Below are positions 1 through 6,328 of a DNA stretch of 12,824 nt, piece by piece. Position 1 is the stretch's first letter. Every line of letters begins with the position of its first letter. Location of the stretch: assembly GCA_946611445.1 (NCBI GenBank), contig CAMODP010000039.1, positions 1-12,824 of the forward strand. Reading direction: 5' to 3'. The stretch comes from an uncultured Eubacterium sp. (GTDB lineage Bacteria; Bacillota; Clostridia; Lachnospirales; Lachnospiraceae). The position numbers and the translations under genes were made by a program. The notes beneath the pieces were generated by a model, which made no database searches, had not been told where the DNA came from, and was given only the letters and a program-made list of their open reading frames with translations.

Positions 1-5
1 ATACC

Positions 6-37
6 GGAGACACAGGTCTGACCCCTGTCTCCTTTTT
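6..37 (+). terminator. Hairpin plus T-tract just upstream of the first gene
   Basis: GGAGACA (6-12) pairs perfectly with TGTCTCC (26-32), and a run of five T follows (33-37). This is the form of an intrinsic terminator and probably ends a gene lying left of the window. It is only 14 nt from the next start codon, so any transcript of that gene must start inside or upstream of the hairpin. It may therefore act as an attenuator or leaky terminator rather than a clean boundary. Confidence 0.65.
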
Positions 38-51
38 GAAAGGTTTGTAAT

Positions 52-579
52 ATGGGAAACAGGAACCAGCACACATTTGAACCGTCCGAAAAGCTGCAGG
101 AATTCCTGCAGGAGCTCCGCGCCCTGCAGACGACCATACACACTGCCGGCGAGGAGGATTATGAGTACCTCGAGGGAGACAGCGTCTGCATTGAAGCGGA
201 GAACCCCTCCGGTCAGGACGCGCTGTTTGTCGATCTGGGTGAGGATATCACGCTCACGTACGGCGACTGGCAGGCGTTTTATGAGGCGGATGAGGAGGAC
301 TATGCTCTGGCGCTGCAGAATCTGCGGGATCTGCTGGCGAACCGGCTGTATGTGGTCAATGTATTCTGCCGGGAGGACTGGATCTGTTCACTGACCATGG
401 AGGATTCGGCGATCCGGACAGATGCCGTGATAAAGGAGATCCGGGAGTTTCTGCATACGGCGGACTGTGATGAGTTTATCCGCCTGATCCAGGAAAAGGG
501 GGCCGGCGTCCACTGTCAGTTCTGGTCAAAGGGGAAGAAAAACATCCGGATCCGTCCGGGAGAATTCGGCAGACATTGA
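52..579 (+). CDS. Uncharacterised acidic protein upstream of mazG
   Basis: I do not recognise this 175-residue protein. It has no signal peptide, no membrane segment and no metal-binding Cys/His cluster, so it is probably cytosolic. Residues 33-83 are rich in Asp and Glu; an aromatic patch (YGDWQAFY, 70-77) sits inside this stretch. Residues 84-115 read as alternating helix and strand, and the tail (159-170) is basic (Lys/Arg). The mixed charge pattern and regular amphipathic segments suggest a folded domain rather than a chance frame. The ATG at 52 has a GAAAGG ribosome binding site (38-43) 8 nt upstream. The stop codon lies 10 nt before the start of the MazG gene, so the two are probably co-transcribed and translationally coupled. 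No function can be assigned from sequence; a link to nucleotide metabolism is only guilt by association. Confidence 0.8.
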   Translation: MGNRNQHTFEPSEKLQEFLQELRALQTTIHTAGEEDYEYLEGDSVCIEAENPSGQDALFVDLGEDITLTYGDWQAFYEADEEDYALALQNLRDLLANRLYVVNVFCREDWICSLTMEDSAIRTDAVIKEIREFLHTADCDEFIRLIQEKGAGVHCQFWSKGKKNIRIRPGEFGRH

Positions 580-589
580 GGGCTTGTAT

Positions 590-1084
590 ATGGATAAATT
601 CGACAATCTGTGCAGTGTCGTCGCACGTCTCCGGGCGGAAGACGGCTGCAAATGGGACCGGGCGCAGACACACGAAAGCCTGAAAGCGCCCTGCATCGAA
701 GAGGCGGCGGAAGTGGTCTGCGGCATTAATATCCTGACAGAAACCGGGGACGCGGACAATCTGAAGGAAGAGCTCGGAGACCTGCTGCTGCAGGTCGTCA
801 TGCACGCCCGGATCGCGGAGGAGGAAGGGCTGTTTACGATAGAGGACGTGATTCAGGGGATCAGTGACAAGATGATCCGCAGACACCCGCATGTGTTCGG
901 CAGTGTACAGGCGGATACGCCGGAGGCGGCGCTCGCCAGCTGGAATGCCAGCAAGCAGAAGGAAAAGGCCGGCAAAGAGTGGATGGACGCCTATCTGGCA
1001 AAAGCACTGACGGAATCTAAAAATCTGCTCGATACTGCCAGAAAGAGAAAAAACCTTCCGGAAGTCCCGCAGCAGGGTATATAA
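590..1084 (+). CDS. mazG: MazG-type nucleoside triphosphate pyrophosphohydrolase (single domain)
   Basis: Expected to hydrolyse (d)NTPs to the monophosphate and pyrophosphate, a house-cleaning activity in the cytosol. The family is all-alpha and magnesium dependent. Seen in the 164-residue product: GCKWDRAQTHESLK (19-32), the family's usual G-C-P-W-D start with Lys in place of Pro; the metal-binding EExxE (E37, E38, E41); ExxD in EELGDLLLQVV (E61, D64); and the IRRHPHVFG signature (96-104). The length fits one MazG domain plus a helical tail, whereas E. coli MazG is about 260 residues with two domains. An upstream in-frame TTG at 584 is unlikely as start: GAGGG (578-582) is well spaced only for the ATG at 590. 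It follows the acidic protein by 10 nt and is probably co-transcribed with it. The stop codon overlaps a TATAAT element belonging to the next region. Confidence 0.93.
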   Translation: MDKFDNLCSVVARLRAEDGCKWDRAQTHESLKAPCIEEAAEVVCGINILTETGDADNLKEELGDLLLQVVMHARIAEEEGLFTIEDVIQGISDKMIRRHPHVFGSVQADTPEAALASWNASKQKEKAGKEWMDAYLAKALTESKNLLDTARKRKNLPEVPQQGI

Positions 1085-1085
1085 T
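1080..1085 (+). promoter_or_regulatory. Consensus -10 box overlapping the mazG stop
   Basis: A perfect TATAAT (1080-1085) spans the mazG stop codon. Transcription from it would begin near 1091-1093, exactly where the hairpin-rich segment starts. The -35 region is poor: the best at 18-nt spacing is TTCCGG (1056-1061), and there is no TGn extension. It is a candidate promoter for the RNA element at 1091-1226, at moderate to low confidence. Confidence 0.4.
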
Positions 1086-1090
1086 AAGAA

Positions 1091-1226
1091 CAATCCTCCG
1101 GTTCCGGGAGGAGTGCGGCAGTTCCTGCTGCCGTATCGCCGGTGTCCAGGTCCAACCTTACAGATTTTCCCGTGGAGCACGCGGCGGCCGGGGGTGCCCC
1201 TGCAGAATTATTCTGCAGGGGCTTTT
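1091..1226 (+). ncRNA. Candidate structured RNA or leader with three hairpins and a terminator
   Basis: This non-coding stretch between mazG and the AEC permease folds, by eye, into consecutive helices. P1 is TCCTCC (1094-1099) with GGAGGA (1107-1112). P2 is CGGCAG (1116-1121) with CTGCCG (1128-1133), extended by one G-U and one U-A pair. P3 is CGCCG/GTG/TCC (1137-1147) with GGA/CAC/CGGCG (1174-1186), 11 pairs interrupted by two single-G bulges and closing a 26-nt apical region. An intrinsic terminator follows. A TATAAT lies just upstream. I cannot match it to a known family: it lacks the T-box, TPP, FMN, cobalamin, SAM or SRP signatures I can recall. It may be a stand-alone small RNA or a terminator-bearing leader of the permease gene. 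Confidence 0.45.
1196..1226 (+). terminator. Intrinsic terminator after mazG and the RNA candidate
   Basis: GCCCCTGCAGAA (1196-1207) pairs perfectly with TTCTGCAGGGGC (1211-1222) around a 3-nt loop, and TTTT follows (1223-1226). The 12-bp GC-rich stem is strong; the T-tract is short. It either ends the mazG transcript and the RNA candidate, or acts as an attenuator 66 nt before the permease start. Confidence 0.8.
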
Positions 1227-1292
1227 GCAGAAGAAAAAAGGCAGAAAAAACGGCCGGTCAGGACAGCCGGTGATGTTGAAAGGCAGTTATAC

Positions 1293-2204
1293 ATGAGCAC
1301 CGCCATTATTTTACAGCAGATGGCTGTAATCGCCGTCATGATGATGATCGGTTTTTACCTGCGGAGGAGCGGCAGGATAGACGGACGATTTACGAAACAG
1401 CTGTCGTTTATCATTGCAAACATCACAAATCCGGCTCTGATGATTTCCGCTGCCGGGAATCAGTCGGCCTTTACCTCGCAGCAGGACCTGCTGACAGGAC
1501 TGCTGCTGGCCGCTGCCCTGTACGCGGTGCTCTGTGTCCTGGGTTTTGCGCTGCCGGCGGTGCTGCGCATTCCCCGGGAGGACAGGAAATTCTACAACAT
1601 GATGACGGTCTACACGAATACGGGGTTCATGGGAATCCCCCTGGCGCAGGTAATCCTGCCGGAGGGATCCATGATTTACGTGATCATCATCAACGCCATG
1701 TTCAACATCTACATTTATACCCATGGCGTCCTCGTTCTGGGGGGACGGGAACAGATCAGCCTGAAAAAGCTGGTCAGTCCCGGATTTCTGGGGGCCGTAG
1801 GGGCTGTGGCGATCCGGTGGTTCGGCATTGCCCTGCCGCTGGTGCCGGCCAATATTGCCGACTACCTGGGAAATGCCACCACCTTTCTGGCGATGATCCT
1901 CCTCGGCTCTTCTGTGGCGCTGCTCTCCCTGAAGGAGTCGCTGGGGGATGTCCGTATGTGGCTGTTTCTGGCCGGCAGCATGCTGGCGATCCCGGCAGTC
2001 ATTACGCTGGCGCTCCGGGCGCTGGGCGCAGACCCTGATCTGACGATGGCTTTCTGCCTGATGGTGGCGATGCCGGCCGGAAACCTGTCACTGATCCTGG
2101 CGGAGAAGGAGGGGTATCCGACCCATGTGCTGGCACAGGGAATTATGATGACGACGCTGGTGTCCTTCCTGACGGTGACCCTGCTTCTGAGCCTTCTGTT
2201 CTGA
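1293..2204 (+). CDS. AEC-family (auxin efflux carrier-like) permease
   Basis: A 303-residue, very hydrophobic inner-membrane protein with about ten predicted membrane segments, matching the AEC family (PF03547), whose bacterial members export or exchange malate, malonate and other small carboxylates. Family hallmarks seen: an N-terminal helix ending GFYLRRSG; the helix-breaking SFIIANITNPALMISA segment (about residues 38-53); a conserved NTGFMGIPLA motif with Asn and Pro inside the membrane; and, in the C-terminal half, AMPAGNLSLILAEKEGY, mirroring the inverted-repeat architecture. Substrate cannot be read from sequence. The reading frame is open further upstream to 1113, but that region is the hairpin and terminator DNA. 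The ATG at 1293 with AAAGG (1279-1283) is the sensible start. No strong promoter is visible between 1227 and 1292, so transcription may read through the terminator. A second, diverged family member lies at 3551. Confidence 0.9.
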   Translation: MSTAIILQQMAVIAVMMMIGFYLRRSGRIDGRFTKQLSFIIANITNPALMISAAGNQSAFTSQQDLLTGLLLAAALYAVLCVLGFALPAVLRIPREDRKFYNMMTVYTNTGFMGIPLAQVILPEGSMIYVIIINAMFNIYIYTHGVLVLGGREQISLKKLVSPGFLGAVGAVAIRWFGIALPLVPANIADYLGNATTFLAMILLGSSVALLSLKESLGDVRMWLFLAGSMLAIPAVITLALRALGADPDLTMAFCLMVAMPAGNLSLILAEKEGYPTHVLAQGIMMTTLVSFLTVTLLLSLLF

Positions 2205-2293
2205 GGCTTTGGGAGGGCCTGCCATACGGACTGGAAAGCGGACGGACGCCGGTTTTTTCCTGGTGACAGGATAATATAAGACGGAGGCTGTTT

Positions 2294-2752
2294 ATGACGG
2301 AAAAGAGGAATGACCGCAGGGAAGAGGAACTGCTCCGGAGTCTCCTGGAGGATGAGCGGGTCCGGAAGATGAAAAACTATACACAGCACGGCAGCGTTTC
2401 TACGTATGATCACTGCAGAAAAGTGGCGGAAGTCAGCTGCGGCATAAACAGAAAGCTGCATCTGCATGCAGATCCGGAAACGCTGGTCCAGGGGGCGGTG
2501 CTGCACGATTATTTTCTGTATGACTGGCATGAGAAGGACGGGGGAAGCCATGACTGGCACGGCTTTATTCATGCGGAGCGGGCCAGGAAAAACGCGCAGC
2601 AGCAGTTTCATGTGAAGGAGGAGGTGCAGCATGTCATCCGCTGCCATATGTGGCCCCTCAATATCACAAGGGTTCCCAGAAGCCGGGAAGCCTGGATCGT
2701 GTGCCTCTCTGACAAATGGGTCTCTATGTGTGAAACACTGCTGAAGCGATAA
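2294..2752 (+). CDS. HD-domain hydrolase family protein
   Basis: A 152-residue soluble protein of the HD superfamily of metal-dependent phosphohydrolases. The ligand pattern is complete: His40 in STYDHC, the His71-Asp72 doublet in VLHDYFLYDWH, and Asp140 in CLSDKW. Further conserved histidines, H93 in HAERA and H118 in CHMWP, are typical of this small clostridial subgroup, often annotated simply as 'HD domain-containing protein'. Substrate is unknown; the superfamily includes nucleotidases and cyclic-nucleotide phosphodiesterases, and no partner domain narrows it. The start is well set by GGAGG (2283-2287) 6 nt before the ATG. Its stop codon overlaps the ribosome binding site of the next gene, so it is first in a tight three-gene unit with the CmpB-family protein and the second AEC permease. 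Confidence 0.88.
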   Translation: MTEKRNDRREEELLRSLLEDERVRKMKNYTQHGSVSTYDHCRKVAEVSCGINRKLHLHADPETLVQGAVLHDYFLYDWHEKDGGSHDWHGFIHAERARKNAQQQFHVKEEVQHVIRCHMWPLNITRVPRSREAWIVCLSDKWVSMCETLLKR

Positions 2753-2762
2753 GGAGTCGGAT

Positions 2763-3545
2763 ATGCTTCCCGGAAAATATATATGTCTTTTCATGGTCTA
2801 CAGCATGCTTGGGTGGGTCTATGAGTCTCTGTTCTGCACGGTGAAAACCGGCCGGTGGGAAAACAGGGGCTTTTTGTTTGGACCGGCCTGTCCGATCTAC
2901 GGCGTGGGGGCCGTGACGATTTCCCTGATCACGAATCTGGTCTCCGGTGAGGAAGGCCTGCAGATGTGGCAGGTATTCCTGCTTTCTGCGGCAGGCAGCG
3001 CCGTACTGGAATATGTGACGTCGCTGGTTCTGGAAAAGCTGTTTCACGCTCTCTGGTGGGATTACAGCGAGCTGCCCTTCAATCTGCACGGCCGGATCAG
3101 TCTGTTCACCAGTCTGGGCTTCGGCTTTGCCGGCATCCTGGTCGTGCGTTGGATCGCGCCTTTTACGGAACAGGCGGTCGGACATCTTTCGCCGCTCGCG
3201 ATGGAATATCTGGCTTTTCCTCTGTTCGGCATCTTTGCCGCGGACCTGACGCTGACCGTGACGGTGCTGCGGCATTTTGACAAGATGGTGGAAGGCGCCG
3301 AATCCAGGTTTAATGACAGGATGGAGAGAGTAGTGGGAACCACTGTGCAGCGGACGGCCCAGATCCGGGACACTGTCAGCGCGCGGCAGAAGAGCATCAG
3401 CAGCCATATCCGGCAGATGGGCCCTGTCGGGCAGGCAACTGTCCGCCGCATCCGCACATTCCGGCACGACAGGAAAGAAAAAGGTATCAGCAATATCTGG
3501 CACCTGAAGAGAAAGGCTTCCGCATCCGATACGGAAAAGGAGTAA
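2763..3545 (+). CDS. PF06541 (CmpB-type) putative ABC transporter permease
   Basis: A 260-residue membrane protein matching the 'putative ABC transporter permease' family PF06541, abundant in Clostridia and still without a firm function. Motifs seen: LGWVYES (16-22) at the end of the first membrane helix, NRGFLFGPACPIYGVGA (34-50), LEYVTSLVLEKLF with WWDYS (82-102), and FNLHGRISL with SLGFG (106-121). About five membrane segments occupy residues 5-22, 40-60, 68-94, 112-133 and 145-169. The remaining ~90 residues form a charged, Arg/Lys-rich cytosolic tail, probably helical (170-215) and then disordered. No ATPase gene is adjacent, so the ABC-transporter label should be treated with caution. 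AAGGAG (2751-2756) precedes the ATG; spacing to the HD gene is 10 nt and to the next gene 5 nt. Confidence 0.88.
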   Translation: MLPGKYICLFMVYSMLGWVYESLFCTVKTGRWENRGFLFGPACPIYGVGAVTISLITNLVSGEEGLQMWQVFLLSAAGSAVLEYVTSLVLEKLFHALWWDYSELPFNLHGRISLFTSLGFGFAGILVVRWIAPFTEQAVGHLSPLAMEYLAFPLFGIFAADLTLTVTVLRHFDKMVEGAESRFNDRMERVVGTTVQRTAQIRDTVSARQKSISSHIRQMGPVGQATVRRIRTFRHDRKEKGISNIWHLKRKASASDTEKE

Positions 3546-3550
3546 ACGGC

Positions 3551-4492
3551 ATGCTTGAGAACCTGATCATATCCGTAAATGCAGTGGTGCCGTTTGTCTT
3601 TTATGTGACGGCAGGCTACCTGACGAGAAGAAGCGGGACCGCGGATGAGGCGCTGATGAAAAAGCTGAATCACCTTATTTTCAAGGTCTTCTTCCCTTTT
3701 ATGATGTTCAGCAATATCTGGTCGTCTGATTTTGCCCTGCATCAGGGCCTGCGTCTGCTGGCCTTTTCCGTGGTCAGCGTCCTGCTGCTCATTCTGGCCC
3801 TGGTGCTGACCGTCCCGCGCCTGGTGCCGGAAAATGAGAAGAGAGGCGTTGTCATCCAGGGAATCTACCGGAGCAACATCGTCCTGTTTGCCATACCCCT
3901 GGCAGGCAATGTGTTCGGAGATGCCGGCACGCAGCTGGCGACGATTCCGGTGGCGGTTGTCGTGCCGATATACAATATCATGGCCGTCATCATTCTGGAG
4001 CACTACGGGCACGGGTCTACGGGAAAACTGACACTGCTGAAAAATGTCCTGACGAATCCCCTGATTTTCGGCACGATCCTCGGCTTTGCGGCCAGGGGCA
4101 TTCATCTGCAGCTTCCGGAATGTCTGTGGAAGCCGATACAGGCATTCGGCGCTCTGGCCACGCCGATGGCGCTGTTTGTCCTGGGCGGGACGCTGTATGT
4201 GTCCGAGATCCGCAAAAACCTGCGGTATATTGTGCCTTCCCTTGTGATCAAGCTGGCTGTCCTGCCTGCCCTGGCCGTCGCGGTCAGCGTGGCAGCCGGG
4301 TTTTCTCCGGCGGAGCGCTTTGTGTTTTTCTCCGTCTTTGCGACGCCTGTGGCCGCCAGCTCTTTTCCGATGGCACAGAGCATGGGCGGAGACGGGGAGC
4401 TGGCAGGACAGCTGGTGGTCGTGTCCACGGTTCTTTCTGTCCTGACGCTTTTCGGATGGATCTTCCTGCTCAGAGTTCTTTCTCTGATATAG
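3551..4492 (+). CDS. AEC-family permease, second copy
   Basis: A 313-residue, ten-helix type membrane protein of the auxin efflux carrier family, diverged from the copy at 1293. Hallmarks: YLTRRSG after the first helix (compare YLRRSG in the other copy), the NHLIFKVFFPFMMFSNI segment, YRSNIVLFAIPLAG (matching NTGFMGIPLA), a central basic loop, and a C-terminal ATPVAASSFPMAQ segment with a proline-broken helix. It probably exports or exchanges a small organic acid; the substrate is not readable. The start ATG is set by AAGGAG (3537-3542), which overlaps the end of the preceding gene, only 5 nt upstream. It is the last gene of the HD-CmpB-AEC unit. After it only a weak 5-bp hairpin (about 4500-4514) without a T-tract is seen, so the operon end is not clearly marked. 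Confidence 0.9.
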   Translation: MLENLIISVNAVVPFVFYVTAGYLTRRSGTADEALMKKLNHLIFKVFFPFMMFSNIWSSDFALHQGLRLLAFSVVSVLLLILALVLTVPRLVPENEKRGVVIQGIYRSNIVLFAIPLAGNVFGDAGTQLATIPVAVVVPIYNIMAVIILEHYGHGSTGKLTLLKNVLTNPLIFGTILGFAARGIHLQLPECLWKPIQAFGALATPMALFVLGGTLYVSEIRKNLRYIVPSLVIKLAVLPALAVAVSVAAGFSPAERFVFFSVFATPVAASSFPMAQSMGGDGELAGQLVVVSTVLSVLTLFGWIFLLRVLSLI

Positions 4493-4521
4493 AACAGCCC
4501 TGAACTGCTCAGGCATATCAT

Positions 4522-4556
4522 TTGACTTGCTTTATGGCAGACGGTGCGTCTATAAT
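4522..4556 (+). promoter_or_regulatory. Promoter of the Suf-like operon with an overlapping palindrome
   Basis: A perfect -10 TATAAT lies at 4551-4556. Two -35 candidates overlap: TTGACT (4522-4527), the better hexamer but 23 nt away, and TTGCTT (4527-4532) at a workable 18 nt. Between -35 and -10, touching the -10, is an inverted repeat AGACG-GTG-CGTCT (4539-4551), a plausible operator. The unusual spacing suggests that the promoter is weak alone or activator dependent. Confidence 0.6.
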
Positions 4557-4571
4557 AGGTGTGCCCGGGAT

Positions 4572-4587
4572 GGCCGGCGGACCGGCC
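4572..4587 (+). other. Leader hairpin before the sufC-like gene
   Basis: GGCCGG (4572-4577) and CCGGCC (4582-4587) form a perfect 6-bp stem with loop CGGA in the 5' untranslated region, 45 nt before the ATG. There is no T-tract, so it is not a terminator; it could stabilise the mRNA. It may equally be a chance palindrome in GC-rich DNA. Confidence 0.3.
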
Positions 4588-4632
4588 GTGCCGGAAGGCG
4601 GAGAAAATGCAGTTCATTATTTGGGAGGATAT

Positions 4633-5391
4633 ATGCTGGAATTAAAAGACGTATCGTATCAGGTGTCGGAGGAAGGCGGCGATGTCGAGATCATCAACCA
4701 CCTGAACCTGACAATCGATGACGGTAAATTTATCGTAATCACAGGGCCGAACGGAGGCGGAAAATCGACCCTGGCCAGACTGATCATGGGCGTGGTGCCG
4801 GTCACGGAAGGAAAGATCTTTTTCGACGGAAAGGACATCACAGACCTGAGCATCACCGAGCGGGCGCAGATGGGCATCAGCTTTGCATTTCAGCAGCCGG
4901 TGCATTTCAAGGGACTGCAGGTGATCGACCTGCTGCGTCTGGCGGCCGGGCGAAAGGACGGCAAACAGCTGTCAATCTCCAATGCCTGCGACTACCTGTC
5001 CCGGGTCGGCCTGTGTGCCAAGGACTATATCCGCCGGGAGGTGAGCGGTTCTCTCTCAGGCGGAGAGCTCAAAAGGATCGAGATCGCGACTGTCCTGGCC
5101 AGAGGCACACGGTTCTCCATCTTCGATGAGCCGGAAGCCGGCATTGATCTGTGGAGCTTCCAGAACCTGATTCAGATTTTTGAGAACATCCGCACAAGCA
5201 TGAACGGGACGGTTATGATCATTTCCCACCAGGAGCGCATCCTGAATATCGCGGATGAGATCGTGGTCATTCAGGACGGCACCGTGAAGCAGCAGGGACC
5301 GCGGGAAGAGCTGCTCCCCTCTCTTCTGGGGACATCCTCGGCGATTGACACTTCCTGCGGAAGGCTGGAGATGAACAGGGAGGTGAAGTGA
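4633..5391 (+). CDS. sufC: SufC-like Fe-S cluster assembly ATPase
   Basis: A 252-residue ABC-type ATPase, expected to work in the cytosol as a dimer bound to the SufB/D-like scaffold encoded next door and to power Fe-S cluster assembly. All ABC motifs are intact: Walker A GPNGGGKST (38-46), Q-loop FAFQQP (about 85-89), signature LSGGE (141-145) followed by LKRIEIA, Walker B with FSIFDEPEAGID (D165, E166), and the H-loop H199. SufC features are the SGGE-x-KR-x-E stretch and DEP-x-(A/S)-G-(I/L)-D; there are no transporter transmembrane partners. The frame is open back to 4522, but that part is the promoter; GGGAGG (4623-4628) sets the ATG at 4633. The stop overlaps the next start by one base. 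The pair resembles the minimal two-gene SmsC/SmsB (SUF-like) systems of anaerobes rather than the full sufBCDSU operon. Confidence 0.9.
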   Translation: MLELKDVSYQVSEEGGDVEIINHLNLTIDDGKFIVITGPNGGGKSTLARLIMGVVPVTEGKIFFDGKDITDLSITERAQMGISFAFQQPVHFKGLQVIDLLRLAAGRKDGKQLSISNACDYLSRVGLCAKDYIRREVSGSLSGGELKRIEIATVLARGTRFSIFDEPEAGIDLWSFQNLIQIFENIRTSMNGTVMIISHQERILNIADEIVVIQDGTVKQQGPREELLPSLLGTSSAIDTSCGRLEMNREVK

Positions 5392-6311
5392 TGCTGGACG
5401 CGATACAGAAGAATATACTGCGGGAGGTAGCCGATCTGGAGCAGATGCCGGAAGGCGCCTACAACATCCGCGCAAACGGAGAGACGGCTTCCCGGAACAC
5501 CACTGCCAATATTGACATTATTTCAAAAGAAGACGGCAGCGGCATCGACATAAAGATCAAAGACAACACCCGCAATGAGAGCGTGCACATTCCGGTCGTG
5601 CTCAGCAAGAGCGGCCTGAAGGAAACGGTGTTCAACGATTTTTTCATCGGCGAAAACTGCGACGTGACCATCGTGGCCGGCTGCGGCATCAACAACTGCG
5701 GCACGGGTGATTCCCAGCACGACGGCATTCACCGCTTCTATGTGGGGAAAAACTCGAAGGTGCGCTATGTGGAGAAGCACTATGGAGAAGGCGACGGAAC
5801 CGGGAAACGCATCCTGAATCCCGTGACGGAGGTTTACCAGGAAGAGGGCAGCTATGTCGATATGGAGATGGTGCAGATCAAGGGCGTCGATTCCACCATC
5901 CGCACGACGAAGGCAGACGTGAAGGCCGGCGCGTCCATGGTGGTCCATGAGCGGCTGATGACCCACGGAGACCAGACTGCCGTCAGCAAATATGAGGTGG
6001 CGCTGAACGGAGAAGGATCCAGCGCGGATGTCATCTCCCGGTCTGTCGCGAGAGACAGCTCGGAACAGGTTTTTGAGGCGGCGGTTATCGGGAATACCGT
6101 CTGTTCCGGCCACGCGGAATGTGATGCTATTATCATGGACAATGCGCACGTAGTTGCCGTTCCGAAGCTGGACGCCAACTGTGTGGATGCCGCTCTGATC
6201 CATGAGGCGGCGATCGGAAAGATCGCCGGCGACCAGCTGGTGAAGCTGATGACGCTGGGCCTGACCGAGGCGGAGGCCGAAGAACAGATCATCAGCGGAT
6301 TCCTGCGCTGA
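5391..6311 (+). CDS. sufB: SufB/SufD-family Fe-S scaffold protein (SmsB-like, short form)
   Basis: Scaffold partner of the SufC-like ATPase. The 306-residue product carries the SufB/SufD core (PF01458): a right-handed beta-helix type sequence rich in short strands, the VAGCGINNCGTGDSQHDG segment (about 103-120), HERLMTHGDQTAVSKYEVALNGEG in the middle, GHAECDAI (about 245-252), and the C-terminal HEAAIGKIAGDQL signature. Cys in GHAECD and His in HEA are at positions where the family places cluster-assembly residues. It is much shorter than classical SufB (around 470 residues), lacking most of the N-terminal region, as in SmsB proteins that act as homodimers with SmsC. No SufD, SufS or SufU is in the window. 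The ATG at 5391 overlaps the sufC TGA; GGGAGG (5378-5383) fits it better than the in-frame GTG at 5388. Confidence 0.88.
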   Translation: MLDAIQKNILREVADLEQMPEGAYNIRANGETASRNTTANIDIISKEDGSGIDIKIKDNTRNESVHIPVVLSKSGLKETVFNDFFIGENCDVTIVAGCGINNCGTGDSQHDGIHRFYVGKNSKVRYVEKHYGEGDGTGKRILNPVTEVYQEEGSYVDMEMVQIKGVDSTIRTTKADVKAGASMVVHERLMTHGDQTAVSKYEVALNGEGSSADVISRSVARDSSEQVFEAAVIGNTVCSGHAECDAIIMDNAHVVAVPKLDANCVDAALIHEAAIGKIAGDQLVKLMTLGLTEAEAEEQIISGFLR

Positions 6312-6328
6312 CTGCGCCAAGGAGAAAT

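Noticed and set aside
1091..1190. SRP RNA, 6S RNA or T-box identity for the structured gap
   Set aside because: The GGAAGGAAGCAG-type SRP core and the T-box AGGGUGG element are absent. The length and multi-hairpin form do not fit 6S RNA. Family left unassigned.
1113..1292. N-terminal extension of the first AEC permease
   Set aside because: The extension would translate the hairpin and terminator DNA. It is basic and unlike the family N-terminus, and the ATG at 1293 has a ribosome binding site.
2205..2293. GGTTTTTTCC (2251-2260) as a terminator of the first AEC gene
   Set aside because: The T6 run is present, but I find no good stem just before it. The 5-bp hairpin at 2258-2271 lies after the T-run, so it cannot act as a terminator on this strand.
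1862..2794. 310-codon open frame on the minus strand
   Set aside because: It spans the end of one real gene, an intergenic gap and the HD gene. No domain or convincing start is seen.
3062..4516. 484-codon open frame on the minus strand
   Set aside because: It lies opposite the CmpB-family and AEC genes, is rich in Arg, His and Gln as expected for antisense of hydrophobic codons, and shows no motif.
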